Source: Cyanobacteria bacterium OH_PDB_230 (GTDB lineage: Bacteria; Cyanobacteriota; Vampirovibrionia; Gastranaerophilales; Gastranaerophilaceae). From it: DNA of 64,000 bases. The position numbers were made by a program, and so were the translations under genes. The notes under the pieces were generated by a model. The model did no database searches, was not told the DNA's origin, and saw nothing but the letters and a program-made list of their open reading frames with translations. Within the stretch, counting starts at the first letter, position 1. The number at the start of each line of letters is the position of its first letter. The stretch covers positions 310,001 through 374,000 of the forward strand of contig JAEZSO010000002.1 in assembly GCA_023421795.1 (NCBI GenBank), written 5' to 3'. Of this stretch, positions 9,445-19,102 are shown in pieces.

Positions 9445-11135
9445 AGAAGAGATTTAAAAGACTCAAAATAGTAGAACAAATTGCCATAGTAACTTTGTTT
9501 TCCGTTATTACTCCGATGGTAATTGCAGGCTTGATTGTAAACAACATCAACCAACATGCGATCAGGAAAGAACTTGGCGATTCAGCCGTTATGATTGCGC
9601 AAACTATTGATAACAATATTTATTCTCTTTTAGAATCTGATGAAGGAAAACTCGAAGAAGTAGTTCTCGCAACCAAATACATGCCTTCAGAATACATTGA
9701 AAATGTTTATTTGAAAGATGTAATGATTAATTCAAATATCTTTGAAAAATTAGATATTATTCACCCTTCTGAGCAAGAATTTATACCCGGTGCCGAGGAT
9801 ACGCTTGTTTATAACGATAAAAACAAGAGCCTTACAATCACAGAAAAAATAAATGACGACAAATATCTTGTTGCAAAGATTGATTTAGACGCCTTCAAGC
9901 AAAAAGTATTTACAAATTTCCAAACCGACAAAAGAAGAATTTACGTTCTGGACAATAACAGAGGGCTTGTGTTTGCACATAATTATTTAGAGAGCGATTT
10001 TGAAAAAACTATTTCGCTGCTCCCTAAAAAGCTTGAGCTTAATACCGCAACTACCTTCGGCGATATAAAAAACCAGCCTCTTGTATATTTAAAAATGAAA
10101 GAAAATAATTTTACGGTTGTTGTAAATACGACCCAAGAAATGACTGATAAGACCATAAATACTGCCAGGGCGAAGATTATATTTTCTATTTTGGCTGCTA
10201 CTCTTTTTATAATTTTGCTTGTTGGATTGTACACTTATTACCTTTACATAAATATGAGACAGCTTTTTAAAGGTCTTATGGCGTTATCGAAAGGAAACTA
10301 TAAGCGTAAAATCAGGCTTTTGACAAACGTATTTACTCCGTTTGAAATAGTATTTTTGGCACAAGAATTCAACAAAATGGTGAACGAGATAAATAATTCA
10401 TACAGGCAGTTAAAACAAAAAAATAAAGAACTTAAAATATTGAATGAATTCAGGTCCAACCTTATAGATACCGTAAGCCATGAGTTCAGAACCCCTCTTA
10501 CCAGCATAAAAGGCTACACTTCAAGGCTTTTGAGACAAGATATTGTGATCGACGACGAAACAAGACATAAGTCATTGATGATAATAAAGCAGCAGTCTGA
10601 AAGATTGAACAGAATGGTCGAGGACCTGCTTGTTATCCCTGATATTGAGGGAGCGAAGCTTAATATCAGCCTTGAGAAAATTAATTTGTCGAATGTTGTC
10701 GAATCCTCTATACTCTCAATTAAAAATATTGATAAAAGAGTAATCGAAAACAATATTTCGCCGGATTTCCCATATATTATTGCGGACCGAGACAGACTTG
10801 AGCAAGTTCTGATTAACCTGTTGGAAAATGCTAATAAATATGCCTATGAAGATACGCCGATTTTCATTTCTTCTTCCATAGAGGATGATAGAGCAGTTAT
10901 CGTTGTTTCAAACAAGGCTAATTATATAGAAAAAAGTGTGTTAAATAAGTTATTTGAGAAATTTACCAGAGTGGAGAATGACACCACCAGAACCACCAGG
11001 GGAACAGGATTAGGGCTTTTTATTGTAAAAGGTCTTGTAGAAGCTATGGACGGCTATATTTCTTTGGAATCGACCAAAGACAATGAGTTCTTCGCGAGGG
11101 TATATTTCCCTGTGTTTAATGGTGAAGATGTATGA
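9441..11135 (+). CDS. Membrane sensor histidine kinase
   Basis: Partner of the preceding response regulator, 564 residues. Two membrane helices (about 12-36 and 247-272) enclose an extracytoplasmic sensor region of about 210 residues, probably Cache-like. A HAMP linker follows, then the HisKA dimerisation helix with H347 in DTVSHEFRTPLTSIKGY, and the ATPase domain with N-box NLLENANKYAYE and G-box GTGLGLFIVKG. The ligand is not apparent. It overlaps tadA by 4 bases. Confidence 0.94.
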   Translation: MKKRFKRLKIVEQIAIVTLFSVITPMVIAGLIVNNINQHAIRKELGDSAVMIAQTIDNNIYSLLESDEGKLEEVVLATKYMPSEYIENVYLKDVMINSNIFEKLDIIHPSEQEFIPGAEDTLVYNDKNKSLTITEKINDDKYLVAKIDLDAFKQKVFTNFQTDKRRIYVLDNNRGLVFAHNYLESDFEKTISLLPKKLELNTATTFGDIKNQPLVYLKMKENNFTVVVNTTQEMTDKTINTARAKIIFSILAATLFIILLVGLYTYYLYINMRQLFKGLMALSKGNYKRKIRLLTNVFTPFEIVFLAQEFNKMVNEINNSYRQLKQKNKELKILNEFRSNLIDTVSHEFRTPLTSIKGYTSRLLRQDIVIDDETRHKSLMIIKQQSERLNRMVEDLLVIPDIEGAKLNISLEKINLSNVVESSILSIKNIDKRVIENNISPDFPYIIADRDRLEQVLINLLENANKYAYEDTPIFISSSIEDDRAVIVVSNKANYIEKSVLNKLFEKFTRVENDTTRTTRGTGLGLFIVKGLVEAMDGYISLESTKDNEFFARVYFPVFNGEDV

Positions 11136-11629
11136 AAAAAGTGGATGACAGCGAAAAAATCGAACCCCTTTTAAATAACGCTGAAGCGGGATTTGGAATG
11201 AATGTCGGATTTATGCGTTTGGCGCTAGACAGGGCTAATTTTTCCATCTCAGATGTTCCTGTGGGTGCTGTGATAGTGAAAGGGAATGAAATTCTTTCAA
11301 TCAGCTCAAACGAAAAGGAATTAAATCAAGATGCGACTTTGCACGCTGAAATGGTTGCCATAAAAGAAGCTTCTAAAAAAATTGGTTCATGGAGGCTTAA
11401 TGATTGTGAGATGTATGTTACTCTTGAACCTTGTCCTATGTGTGCTTCTGCTATAATTCAATCAAGAATCTCGAAGGTATATTTCGGTTCTTACGATCTT
11501 TTGTATGGTGCGTTAGGCTCTAAAATAGATTTAAGACAGATTATGAATTCCAGCCTTGAAGTTAAGGGAGGAATTTTGCAGGAAGAATGCGATAATATTA
11601 TAGAATCATATTTCAAAAGGATTAGATGA
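11132..11629 (+). CDS. tadA: tRNA-specific adenosine deaminase TadA
   Basis: Zinc deaminase that converts adenosine 34 to inosine in the tRNA-Arg(ACG) anticodon. The catalytic HAEMVAI motif (H71, E73) and zinc site PCPMCASAI (C101, C104) are both present, followed by the family's YGSYDLLYGALGS segment. At 165 residues it has about 20 extra N-terminal residues before the core (NVGFMRLALDRA); a later start is possible, but the 4-base overlap with the kinase supports the one given. Confidence 0.93.
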   Translation: MKKVDDSEKIEPLLNNAEAGFGMNVGFMRLALDRANFSISDVPVGAVIVKGNEILSISSNEKELNQDATLHAEMVAIKEASKKIGSWRLNDCEMYVTLEPCPMCASAIIQSRISKVYFGSYDLLYGALGSKIDLRQIMNSSLEVKGGILQEECDNIIESYFKRIR

Positions 11630-12378
11630 TGTTAAAGGCTCAGTTAGACAAATACGTTGAACAGTATGAGACCAGTGATTTTATAAAAAATGATCCTATT
11701 CAATTTCCTCATCGTTTCAAAGACAGAAACGACATTGAAATAGCGGGCTTTTTGTCTGCGATGTTCTCGTTTGGAAGAAGAGAAGTTTTTATACAGAAGC
11801 TCGATGAACTTTTTGAAAGAATGGAAAATAAGCCTTTTGAATTCATTAAATCTTACAACTCTAAAAATAAGTCGCTGGATGGATTTTTGTATAGGTTTGC
11901 AAAAGATTCTGATGTAAAAGAAGTCTGTAGGATTTTAAATATTCTGTATTCGGAAAATAAAACTCTGGAAGAACTTTTCTCTTATTCTTATTCGAGTACA
12001 AAAAGCGTAAGAGGCATGCTTCAAGGCGTTTGCGACTATTTTTATTTAAGAGCTAACCTTCCTATGAGACAAGGTTTTTGTTATTTGCTTCCCAATCCGA
12101 ATAAAAACAGCGCATGTAAAAGGCTTAATATGCTTTTGAGATGGTTTGTCAGAGACGGAGATGTGGATTTAGGCATCTGGAAATTTATAGATAAATCCGA
12201 GCTCTTAATTCCTTTGGACACTCACGTAGCAAGATTATCGAGAGAATTTGGTCTGCTAAAAAGAAAAAATGACGATTTTCAAAGCGTCATCGAGATAACA
12301 GAAGGGCTCAAAAAACTTGACCCCAAAGATCCTGTTAAGTACGATTTTGCACTTTTTGGATATGGAGTCAATAATTAG
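11626..12378 (+). CDS. TIGR02757-family (DUF2400) protein
   Basis: 250 residues, uncharacterised but widespread family. Visible hallmarks are FKDRNDIEIAGFLSAMFSFGRRE near the N-terminus, the central KRLNMLLRWFVRDGDVDLGIWKFIDKSELLIPLDTHVARLSREFGLLKRK, and the C-terminal LKKLDPKDPVKYDFALFGYGV. The helical pattern resembles helix-hairpin-helix DNA-glycosylase-like folds, but I see no proof of activity. Starts within the last four bases of tadA, so it is the last gene of that operon. Confidence 0.88.
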   Translation: MMLKAQLDKYVEQYETSDFIKNDPIQFPHRFKDRNDIEIAGFLSAMFSFGRREVFIQKLDELFERMENKPFEFIKSYNSKNKSLDGFLYRFAKDSDVKEVCRILNILYSENKTLEELFSYSYSSTKSVRGMLQGVCDYFYLRANLPMRQGFCYLLPNPNKNSACKRLNMLLRWFVRDGDVDLGIWKFIDKSELLIPLDTHVARLSREFGLLKRKNDDFQSVIEITEGLKKLDPKDPVKYDFALFGYGVNN

Positions 12379-12394
12379 TTTTATTTTTTAAGAC

Positions 12395-13075
12395 TTATTT
12401 CTTATCAGTTAAAATAAATAAGCTGATAAGGTCGTTGATTTGGCTTACCTGTCTTTGATAATCCTGAGCGTGTCTTTCAAGATGAAGTATGTTCGTTTTG
12501 TATTCTTGAATTTTGCTCATGCAGTCTTTGATAGAGCCGTTTAAAGTATCTTGAACCTGCTGTGCTTCTTGAAGCACATTGTTCATTGATATTCCAAGTG
12601 CTTCTATAGTTTGTCTTATAATTTGAGCACCTGTTTGTTTTGTCACTCCTGCTGGGAGTTGAGTTATTAATCTTTTTAAAACGGCTACATTTGCTGGCAT
12701 ATCAAATGATTTATTTTTTTCAATATTTTGTGGCATTCTCACCTCTTTTATAGGCTGGTAATTTATTTGCGGTTCCATAACGGGTTCTGAATGAAGAGAT
12801 TCTTGAGGGTCATAGCTGAAACTAAATTGCGGAGTTTCTTCTATAGTAGGTTCTTCGACTATGAAATCATCTTGCGGGCTCATTTCAGAAGCGAAAAGAT
12901 TTTGGTTGACTTCTTCAGAAATTACATTTTCAAAAGTTTCTAAATTACTTTCAGGAGTTGTTAACATTTCTTCAACTTCTTCTTCTGCAATTGGATTGAT
13001 TTCAATTTCAGACTGTCTTTTTAGTGCTTCAACTATTTTCTTGCCTACGCCTTCAGGCAGCTGATTTTTAGCCAT
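12395..13075 (-). CDS. Hypothetical protein with acidic linker and C-terminal coiled coil
   Basis: I do not recognise it. The start at 13075 (MAKNQLPEGVGKK) is chosen because an AAGGAAAGG ribosome site lies 7 bases before it; an upstream ATG at 13132 would add a 19-residue tail with no such site. The 226 residues comprise a basic N-terminal helix, a Glu-rich low-complexity stretch (about 30-120), a conserved-looking VAVLKRLITQLPAGVTKQTGAQIIRQTIEALGI segment and a coiled coil (TLNGSIKDCMSKIQEYKTNILHLERHAQDYQRQVSQINDL). The architecture suggests a cytosolic scaffold. Confidence 0.7.
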   Translation of the reverse strand: MAKNQLPEGVGKKIVEALKRQSEIEINPIAEEEVEEMLTTPESNLETFENVISEEVNQNLFASEMSPQDDFIVEEPTIEETPQFSFSYDPQESLHSEPVMEPQINYQPIKEVRMPQNIEKNKSFDMPANVAVLKRLITQLPAGVTKQTGAQIIRQTIEALGISMNNVLQEAQQVQDTLNGSIKDCMSKIQEYKTNILHLERHAQDYQRQVSQINDLISLFILTDKK

Positions 13076-13220
13076 AATATAACCTTTCCTTCTTGATGAA
13101 TGAATTATAAATAAAATACAAATTATTTTCAAGTAAGGCCATGTCTAGACTTGAATCTAGCCTGATTTTATCATTAGGCTAATTGCATAAATAAGAATGT
13201 TGTTTTGAAGGCTTCTATAT

Positions 13221-14237
13221 CTATGATTCGAGCTTATTGTAATGGAATCCGGCTTCGTTTTTTTCTCTTGAATTTTCAACTATGGATTTTAATTGAAACA
13301 TTTGCCCGTATAATTCGCAGGTTATCCCGAGTTTTTCTGCTTCAGCTATTGTGTATTTCATTAAATCGTAAAGATTTAAGTCGATATTGTCTATGTTTTT
13401 GTTAAGCCAATTGAAATCGAGGTTTAATACGACATATTTTATGCCGATTGTGAAGCAGCTTTGAAGCCATAAATCTATTTCTTCTTTGGTATCGTTTATG
13501 CCTGGGACTACAATGAATTTGGCTTTGACTTGCCTGTAAGGTTTTTGTTGTACTTTTGCGTATGTTTTTAAGTTTTTCCATACTTTGTCGAAAGTCTTAA
13601 CGCCCTTTACTTTTTCGTGCACCTCTTTTGTTCCGGCATCTATTGATACAAGTATGTTTACGGCACCTTTTTTGATACCTTTTTCGATGGCTCTTGAGTG
13701 TTTAATTGCATTTGTATGCACCACTATATTTAAAAAGCCTTCATCAATAAACAGGTTCAAGGTTTTTTCAAAGTATGGGCTTAAAGTGGGTTCTCCTCCC
13801 GCAAAATCCATCACGCCGTCTTTTTTCAGGATGTTATTTTTCACCATGTTTTTTACAAGGTTGTAGACGTTATATTTTTTGGATTTTCCTTTGAAATATT
13901 CATCTTGATGGACCCCGCAATATGTGCATTTTGAGTTGCATTCATGCCAGGGGGTTATCAAGAGTTCATCTATATAATTTTCCTGATTCCATTCTTTGCA
14001 TTCAAATCCTATGCAGTTTTTGCATTCTTCGATTGGTTCGCCGTTTCTGAATTTTTCTCTTATTTTGTTTTGGTATTTGAAAAATTCTTCCCAATTTATA
14101 TTCTCGCCGCAGAAATTTTCAAAAATCAAAGGTCTTCCGCCATGCCCTGGATTAGCATTGCTGCAAAACCTTACGGTGTTCATAAAATCCAACACCATTC
14201 CATGTTCAATCCATTTACAGCTTTGATACTTTGGCAA
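13221..14237 (-). CDS. Radical SAM protein with extra cysteine clusters
   Basis: 338 residues. The SAM-binding iron-sulfur motif is C100-x3-C104-x2-C107 (CNSKCTYC), preceded by LLITPWHE and followed by the glycine motif FAGGEPTL. Before the core are additional cysteines at C7, C25, C43, C72, C75 and C80, enough for an auxiliary cluster or zinc site. This layout recalls radical SAM/SPASM-like peptide- or sugar-modifying enzymes, but no precursor peptide is evident nearby. Product and substrate unknown. It is transcribed away from groES. Confidence 0.8.
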   Translation of the reverse strand: MPKYQSCKWIEHGMVLDFMNTVRFCSNANPGHGGRPLIFENFCGENINWEEFFKYQNKIREKFRNGEPIEECKNCIGFECKEWNQENYIDELLITPWHECNSKCTYCGVHQDEYFKGKSKKYNVYNLVKNMVKNNILKKDGVMDFAGGEPTLSPYFEKTLNLFIDEGFLNIVVHTNAIKHSRAIEKGIKKGAVNILVSIDAGTKEVHEKVKGVKTFDKVWKNLKTYAKVQQKPYRQVKAKFIVVPGINDTKEEIDLWLQSCFTIGIKYVVLNLDFNWLNKNIDNIDLNLYDLMKYTIAEAEKLGITCELYGQMFQLKSIVENSREKNEAGFHYNKLES

Positions 14238-14400
14238 AATAGCATCCTCTAGTTAATCTTTATCCATTAATATGATAACATCAGTTATGAGAAATTCTTA
14301 ATTTTTTATTAATTTTTAAATAAAACTTGGAAATTAATTATATAAAGTAAGTAGATATAAAAATTATTAGATAAAAAAGTTATTTATAGGAGGAAAAAAC

Positions 14401-14688
14401 ATGTCAATCAGACCATTATCAGACAGAATTGTAATTAAAGTGGTAGAAGACGCTGAACAAACACAAGGCGGAATCTTTATTCCGGATAGTGCAAAAGAAA
14501 AACCTCAAAAAGGCGAAGTTATTGCAGTGGGTTCAGGCAAAACTTTAGAAAACGGACAAAAAGAAGAAGTTGAAGTTAAAGTCGGTGAAATCGTGTTATT
14601 TGCTAAATATGCCGGTACAGATTTAAAAATGGACGGCAGTATGTTCAAAATTCTTTCTATAAAAGATGTTTTAGGCGTTTTGGAATAA
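14401..14688 (+). CDS. groS: Co-chaperonin GroES
   Basis: Heptameric lid of the GroEL folding chamber. 95 residues with the diagnostic IRPLSDRIVIKVVEDAEQTQGGIFIPDSAKEKPQKGEVIAVGSGK, including the mobile loop that contacts GroEL. A near-perfect AGGAGG site lies 8 bases before the ATG. No CIRCE inverted repeat (TTAGCACTC-N9-GAGTGCTAA) occurs in the 160 bases upstream, so HrcA control is not indicated. Confidence 0.97.
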   Translation: MSIRPLSDRIVIKVVEDAEQTQGGIFIPDSAKEKPQKGEVIAVGSGKTLENGQKEEVEVKVGEIVLFAKYAGTDLKMDGSMFKILSIKDVLGVLE

Positions 14689-14788
14689 ATGCCCTTTCAA
14701 CGGCGCAACAAAGCGGAAGCAATGAACTTTCGTTCGGTTGAGCTACAAGATTAATTGTTAAAAAAGAATGTTATAAAGGAGATAGGAA

Positions 14789-16438
14789 ATGGCAAAAAAA
14801 ATCGTATTTAACGAAGAAGCTAGAAAAAGCCTTTTAAAAGGTATTGACGCTGTAGCTGATGCTGTAAAAGTCACGCTTGGACCAAAAGGCAGAAATGTTA
14901 TATTAGAAAAAAAATTCGGATCACCTCAAATCGTTAATGATGGTGTTACAATCGCTAAAGAAATCGAATTAGAGGACGGCTTGGAAAACGCTGGCGCTCA
15001 ATTGTTAAAAGAAGTTTCTTCTAAAACAAATGATGTTGCAGGTGACGGTACAACAACCGCTTCTGTTTTAGCTCAAGCTATTGTTAGAGAAGGTTTAAGA
15101 AACCTTACTGCCGGCGCAAATCCAATGTGCATCAAACGCGGTATGGATAAAGGTGTTGAATTAGCGCTTGAAACAATTAAAAAAATGTCTAAACCGGTGG
15201 ATTCAAAAGAAAAATTAGCCCAAGTAGCTACAATTTCAGCCGGTAACGACAATTCAATCGGTGAATTAATCGCTGATGCTATGGAAAAAGTCGGACACGA
15301 CGGCGTTATCACTGTTGAAGAATCTAAATCAACAGGCACAAACTTAAAAGTAGTTGAAGGTATGCAGTTTGATAAAGGCTATATCTCTCCTTACTTTGTA
15401 ACCGATGCAGAAAGAATGGAAGCTGTTTTAGAAGATGCTTACGTTCTTTGTGTAAACAAAAAAGTTAACTTGATAGCTGATTTGGTTCCTGTTCTTGAAC
15501 AGGTTGCAAGAGACGGCCGTTCGCTTCTTATCATCGCAGAGGATGTTGAAGGTGAAGCTTTAGCTACATTAGTTGTCAACACAATGAGAAAAGTTCTAAG
15601 AGCAGTTGCTGTTAAGGCTCCTGGTTTTGGTGACAGAAGAAAAGCTATGTTAGAAGACATCTGTGTTTTAACAGGCGGTCAAATGTTTACTGAAGAACTT
15701 GGAATCAAGCTTGAAAATGTTACCGTACAAATGCTTGGTCAAGCAAAACGCGTAACTGTAACCAAAGACGAAACAACAATCGTAGTTGGTGACGAACACA
15801 AAAAAGCTGTTGATGAGAGAGTAAAACTTATCAAACGTCAAATAGAAACTTCAGATAGCGAATACGACAAAGAAAAACTTCAAGAAAGATTAGCTAAACT
15901 TTCAGGCGGCGTTGCTGTAATAGAAGTTGGTGCTGCATCAGAAGTAGAACTTAAAGAAAGAAAATTGAGAATCGAAGATGCTCTTAACGCTACAAGAGCG
16001 GCCAAAGAAGAAGGTATCGTTCCTGGCGGCGGTGTTGCTCTTATAAGAGTTATGCAAAAAATGGCTTCTCAAATCGACTCTATTAAATATCAAACAGATG
16101 ATGAAAAAGTCGGATACAGAATCCTTCTTGAATCATTACATATTCCGTTGAAACAAATCGCCGATAATGCCGGAAGCAAAGGTGAAGTTGTTGTTGAAGA
16201 AGTTAAAAAACTTCCTGAATGTGAAGGATTTGACGCTTTAGTTAACAAATATGTTGATATGATATCTGCAGGTATCGTTGACCCTGCTAAGGTTACAAGA
16301 AGTGCGCTTCAAAACGCTGTATCTGTAGCATCAATGCTATTAACTACAGAAGCTGCTGTTATAGAAGTTGCTGATAAAAAACCTTCTATGCCTGCTATGC
16401 CTGATATGGGTATGGGCGGTATGGGCGGTATGATGTAA
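14789..16438 (+). CDS. groL: Chaperonin GroEL
   Basis: 60-kDa chaperonin, 549 residues, the usual length. ATP-binding KVTLGPKGRNVILEKKFGSPQIVNDGVTIAKEIELED and DVAGDGTTTASVLAQAIV are intact, as is VPGGGVAL. The C-terminus ends in the typical Gly-Met-rich tail (MGMGGMGGMM) that projects into the cavity. It follows groES by 100 bases with its own AAGGAGAT site, and is followed by a strong terminator. Confidence 0.98.
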   Translation: MAKKIVFNEEARKSLLKGIDAVADAVKVTLGPKGRNVILEKKFGSPQIVNDGVTIAKEIELEDGLENAGAQLLKEVSSKTNDVAGDGTTTASVLAQAIVREGLRNLTAGANPMCIKRGMDKGVELALETIKKMSKPVDSKEKLAQVATISAGNDNSIGELIADAMEKVGHDGVITVEESKSTGTNLKVVEGMQFDKGYISPYFVTDAERMEAVLEDAYVLCVNKKVNLIADLVPVLEQVARDGRSLLIIAEDVEGEALATLVVNTMRKVLRAVAVKAPGFGDRRKAMLEDICVLTGGQMFTEELGIKLENVTVQMLGQAKRVTVTKDETTIVVGDEHKKAVDERVKLIKRQIETSDSEYDKEKLQERLAKLSGGVAVIEVGAASEVELKERKLRIEDALNATRAAKEEGIVPGGGVALIRVMQKMASQIDSIKYQTDDEKVGYRILLESLHIPLKQIADNAGSKGEVVVEEVKKLPECEGFDALVNKYVDMISAGIVDPAKVTRSALQNAVSVASMLLTTEAAVIEVADKKPSMPAMPDMGMGGMGGMM

Positions 16439-16456
16439 TATCGCTTGATAAATATT

Positions 16457-16490
16457 GGAAAAAGGAGGTTTCATAACCTCCTTTTCCTAT
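16457..16490 (+). terminator. Terminator of the groES-groEL operon
   Basis: An 11-bp perfect stem (AAAAGGAGGTT, 16460-16470, with AACCTCCTTTT, 16475-16485) around the loop TCAT, with the T-rich 3' arm acting as the release tract. Located 20 bases after the groEL stop. Confidence 0.8.
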
Positions 16491-16507
16491 ATTAGATTGT
16501 ACTTTTA

Positions 16508-16536
16508 TTGCTACTGATACTTAAATATTGTAAAAT
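16508..16536 (+). promoter_or_regulatory. Candidate promoter giving a leaderless transcript
   Basis: TTGCTA (16508-16513), 17-base spacer, TAAAAT (16531-16536). The start codon of the next gene is at 16543, only 6 bases beyond, exactly where transcription should begin, and no Shine-Dalgarno sequence is present. Confidence 0.5.
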
Positions 16537-16542
16537 TGCTAT

Positions 16543-19101
16543 ATGAGCTATGAATTCTTAAACGACAAAGTCAGAAACTTCATCAAGTTTAAACAACTGG
16601 ATGATGAGTTTTTGTCTTTTATAAACCCTTCAGAAGACGAATCTTTTATTTTGGAAAATAATCTCGATATATACGGGGATATTTTAGGTTTTTTAGAAAC
16701 TCAAAATAAGATATTCATCTTAAACGGCTTTATGGGTTCGGGAAAGTCAACTCTTCTGAATCTTTTGCCCAAAGGCTTGAAAGATAATGTTCTGATTTTT
16801 AGGACAACTTATTACGATTCTACTAACCTTGATGATATTTTGCTGTCTTTGTTTCAGGATTTTGCTTCCTATCATAATGAAAGGAAGGTTGTTCTCCCCA
16901 AGGTTGATACGAATGTGTTTACAGAGAAAATCAACGCTTTTATAAAAGCTTGTAATAACCCTATGCTCTTTGTTTTTGACTCTTTTGAGATTTTGAATTC
17001 AAGCAGCAGAAACCAAAAAGATATTCTGGATTTCATAAAATATCTTTCAAATTTTGAAAAAATAAAAATCGTAATAGCCTCAAGATCTTTTGATGAGGAC
17101 TATCTGCCTTCTTCTGAAGGGGTAAAGGGTTCAATAATGAAGCTTTTGGACCGCTCGGATTTTGAAAGTTTCCTTAAAAACCACAATATAAATGAAAATG
17201 CGTTTTATGTCGAGCAGGTTTTTAAGAATACAAAAGGACATTATCTCTATGCTTCTTTGCTTTTGAATTTAATAGAACTTTTGAAAATTTCCTTTCCAAA
17301 TATATTGGGAGAGTTCGCGAAGAGAAATTCGACTTTTCCTGATTTTATTTTTTACAGAATTTTGAGCCTTATTCCGGATAAATTCTTAAAAGTGCTGTGG
17401 TTTCTGAGTTTAATTCGACACGGCATAAGCGAAAAAGCAATAATTAACCTGAAACTCGCTACAAAAGAAGACATAAATTATCTTATAAACAGAATGATTC
17501 TATGTACAGAATCCGGCATGGTCTACCTGAAAGACTACTATAGAGAAGAAATTGAAAAATCTATAGAACCTCAGACAAAAGCCAAAATCCATTCCTATTT
17601 AGCGGAATTATACGACTCTCAACTGCCTAAAAAACCTAACGAGAGAGACCTTGTCATTTCAAGGATTACCATGAGGCAAGAAATCGACTATCATAAAAAG
17701 GCTTCTGAAGAATATAAACCCGGCAGGCAGTCTCAATCCCAGAGCCCGCATGGCGAGAACGTAGATTTTACTTATTTAAGCTATTCCAAGACCGTCGGGT
17801 CCGAATGGAATTTTAAAGCTACTTCGATAGGTTCAAATCTGGAGATAAAATCTATTCCTGAAATAAAACTCCCGGCTGCTGAAAAGAAAAAAGGAAGGTT
17901 TGAACTTTCTCAGGAAGAGCTTCTGTTGCTGAATTCCAATGGTGACAAAGAAGAGGCTAGAGAAAAGCATCTCGACTTGAGTTATGAAAGCGAAAAAAGT
18001 TCTTCTTGTCAAGAAAAAGAAGAAATTAAACAGGATTTATCCACGCAAAACAAGGATTCTCTTGATGCAATAATTAAAAACGCTCAAGATTACGAGGATC
18101 AATTTGATTACAAATCCGCGATTAAAGAGTATAAAAACGCCCTTACAAAAACTTCGGATCCTTTGTTTGAGGTCAAAAAACCTTTGATAATTACAAAATT
18201 AGCAATTTGCTATAAAAAAATCCAAAATATAGAAATGGCTATAGCGCAGTTTGCGGAAGTGTACGAAATATATTTCCGTTCAGAGCCTGTAAAAGCCAAC
18301 TATATCCTCTTAAATATTGCGCAGATATACAATGAAACTTATAAATTTATTTTGGCAAAAGATGTTTATGACAAAATACTTAAATCAAAAGCTGACAATC
18401 CCCCTTCGTTACTTGTCAGGGTATATCTTGATATGGCAGAAATAGAAGATAACAGCTCCAACCTTAAAGGAGCACTGGAATATTGCGAAAAAGCCCTCGC
18501 TGAAGCCGACAGGATAGATGATTTAAAACTTTTATCTGAGTGCTATTTTAAATACGGATTGTACTGTGATGATATGGGCAAGGTGGAAACGGCTTACAAA
18601 TATTATTTAAAATGCACACAAACTTCAAAAGATCCTGCGATAAATACATATTTATCTTCTGCTTATTCAAATCTGGCAAGCATTTTCGCCGAGCAGAACA
18701 ATTCTAAAAAAGCGGTAGAATATTACAATCTGGCGTTGGATGTCGATAAACTTCAAAATAACTATGAAGGATTGTACTTCGGGTATTCCAAACTCGCCCA
18801 CCTTCTTCAATCAGAGTCTCCTGATCTGGCTCTTGAAAACCTTGTAAAAGCTCTCGGCGCAGCGAGAAGACTCGATGATAATTTTTATGCTGCATCAGCC
18901 TATATAGATTTGGGGGATTTCTACTATAGCAGAAGAATGAACTCAAAAGCCCTAAAATCATATATCTTGGCTAAAAGACTGGTTATGCAGCAGCCTAACG
19001 AAGAGAATATCCAGAAAGTAAACACAAGAATAAATGATTTAAAAGTAAGGTTAGGTAGTACAAAATTTACGCAGCTGATAAGTGAGTTTCAAAAAAAATA
19101 A
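16543..19101 (+). CDS. STAND-type P-loop ATPase with C-terminal TPR array
   Basis: 852 residues. The N-terminal ATPase has Walker A NGFMGSGKSTLL (about 61-72) and Walker B LFVFDSFEIL (about 145), with IVIASRSFDEDYLP resembling the sensor segment of AP-ATPase/NACHT-like proteins. A helical, winged-helix-like section follows (about 255-370), then a charged low-complexity linker (about 390-510), then about six TPRs (AICYKKIQNIEMAIAQF, ECYFKYGLYCDDMGKVETAYKYY, SAYSNLASIFAEQNNSKKAVEYY). STAND proteins act as switches in signalling or defence; nothing here says which. No signal peptide. Confidence 0.72.
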   Translation: MSYEFLNDKVRNFIKFKQLDDEFLSFINPSEDESFILENNLDIYGDILGFLETQNKIFILNGFMGSGKSTLLNLLPKGLKDNVLIFRTTYYDSTNLDDILLSLFQDFASYHNERKVVLPKVDTNVFTEKINAFIKACNNPMLFVFDSFEILNSSSRNQKDILDFIKYLSNFEKIKIVIASRSFDEDYLPSSEGVKGSIMKLLDRSDFESFLKNHNINENAFYVEQVFKNTKGHYLYASLLLNLIELLKISFPNILGEFAKRNSTFPDFIFYRILSLIPDKFLKVLWFLSLIRHGISEKAIINLKLATKEDINYLINRMILCTESGMVYLKDYYREEIEKSIEPQTKAKIHSYLAELYDSQLPKKPNERDLVISRITMRQEIDYHKKASEEYKPGRQSQSQSPHGENVDFTYLSYSKTVGSEWNFKATSIGSNLEIKSIPEIKLPAAEKKKGRFELSQEELLLLNSNGDKEEAREKHLDLSYESEKSSSCQEKEEIKQDLSTQNKDSLDAIIKNAQDYEDQFDYKSAIKEYKNALTKTSDPLFEVKKPLIITKLAICYKKIQNIEMAIAQFAEVYEIYFRSEPVKANYILLNIAQIYNETYKFILAKDVYDKILKSKADNPPSLLVRVYLDMAEIEDNSSNLKGALEYCEKALAEADRIDDLKLLSECYFKYGLYCDDMGKVETAYKYYLKCTQTSKDPAINTYLSSAYSNLASIFAEQNNSKKAVEYYNLALDVDKLQNNYEGLYFGYSKLAHLLQSESPDLALENLVKALGAARRLDDNFYAASAYIDLGDFYYSRRMNSKALKSYILAKRLVMQQPNEENIQKVNTRINDLKVRLGSTKFTQLISEFQKK

Positions 19102-19102
19102 T

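Noticed and set aside
12401..12429. CTTATCAG...CTGATAAG inverted repeat as terminator
   Set aside because: It lies inside the coding end of the 12395 gene and lacks a clean T-run; resemblance to 20509-20532 may be chance.
14238..14400. CIRCE/HrcA element before groES
   Set aside because: No TTAGCACTC-N9-GAGTGCTAA-like inverted repeat is present.
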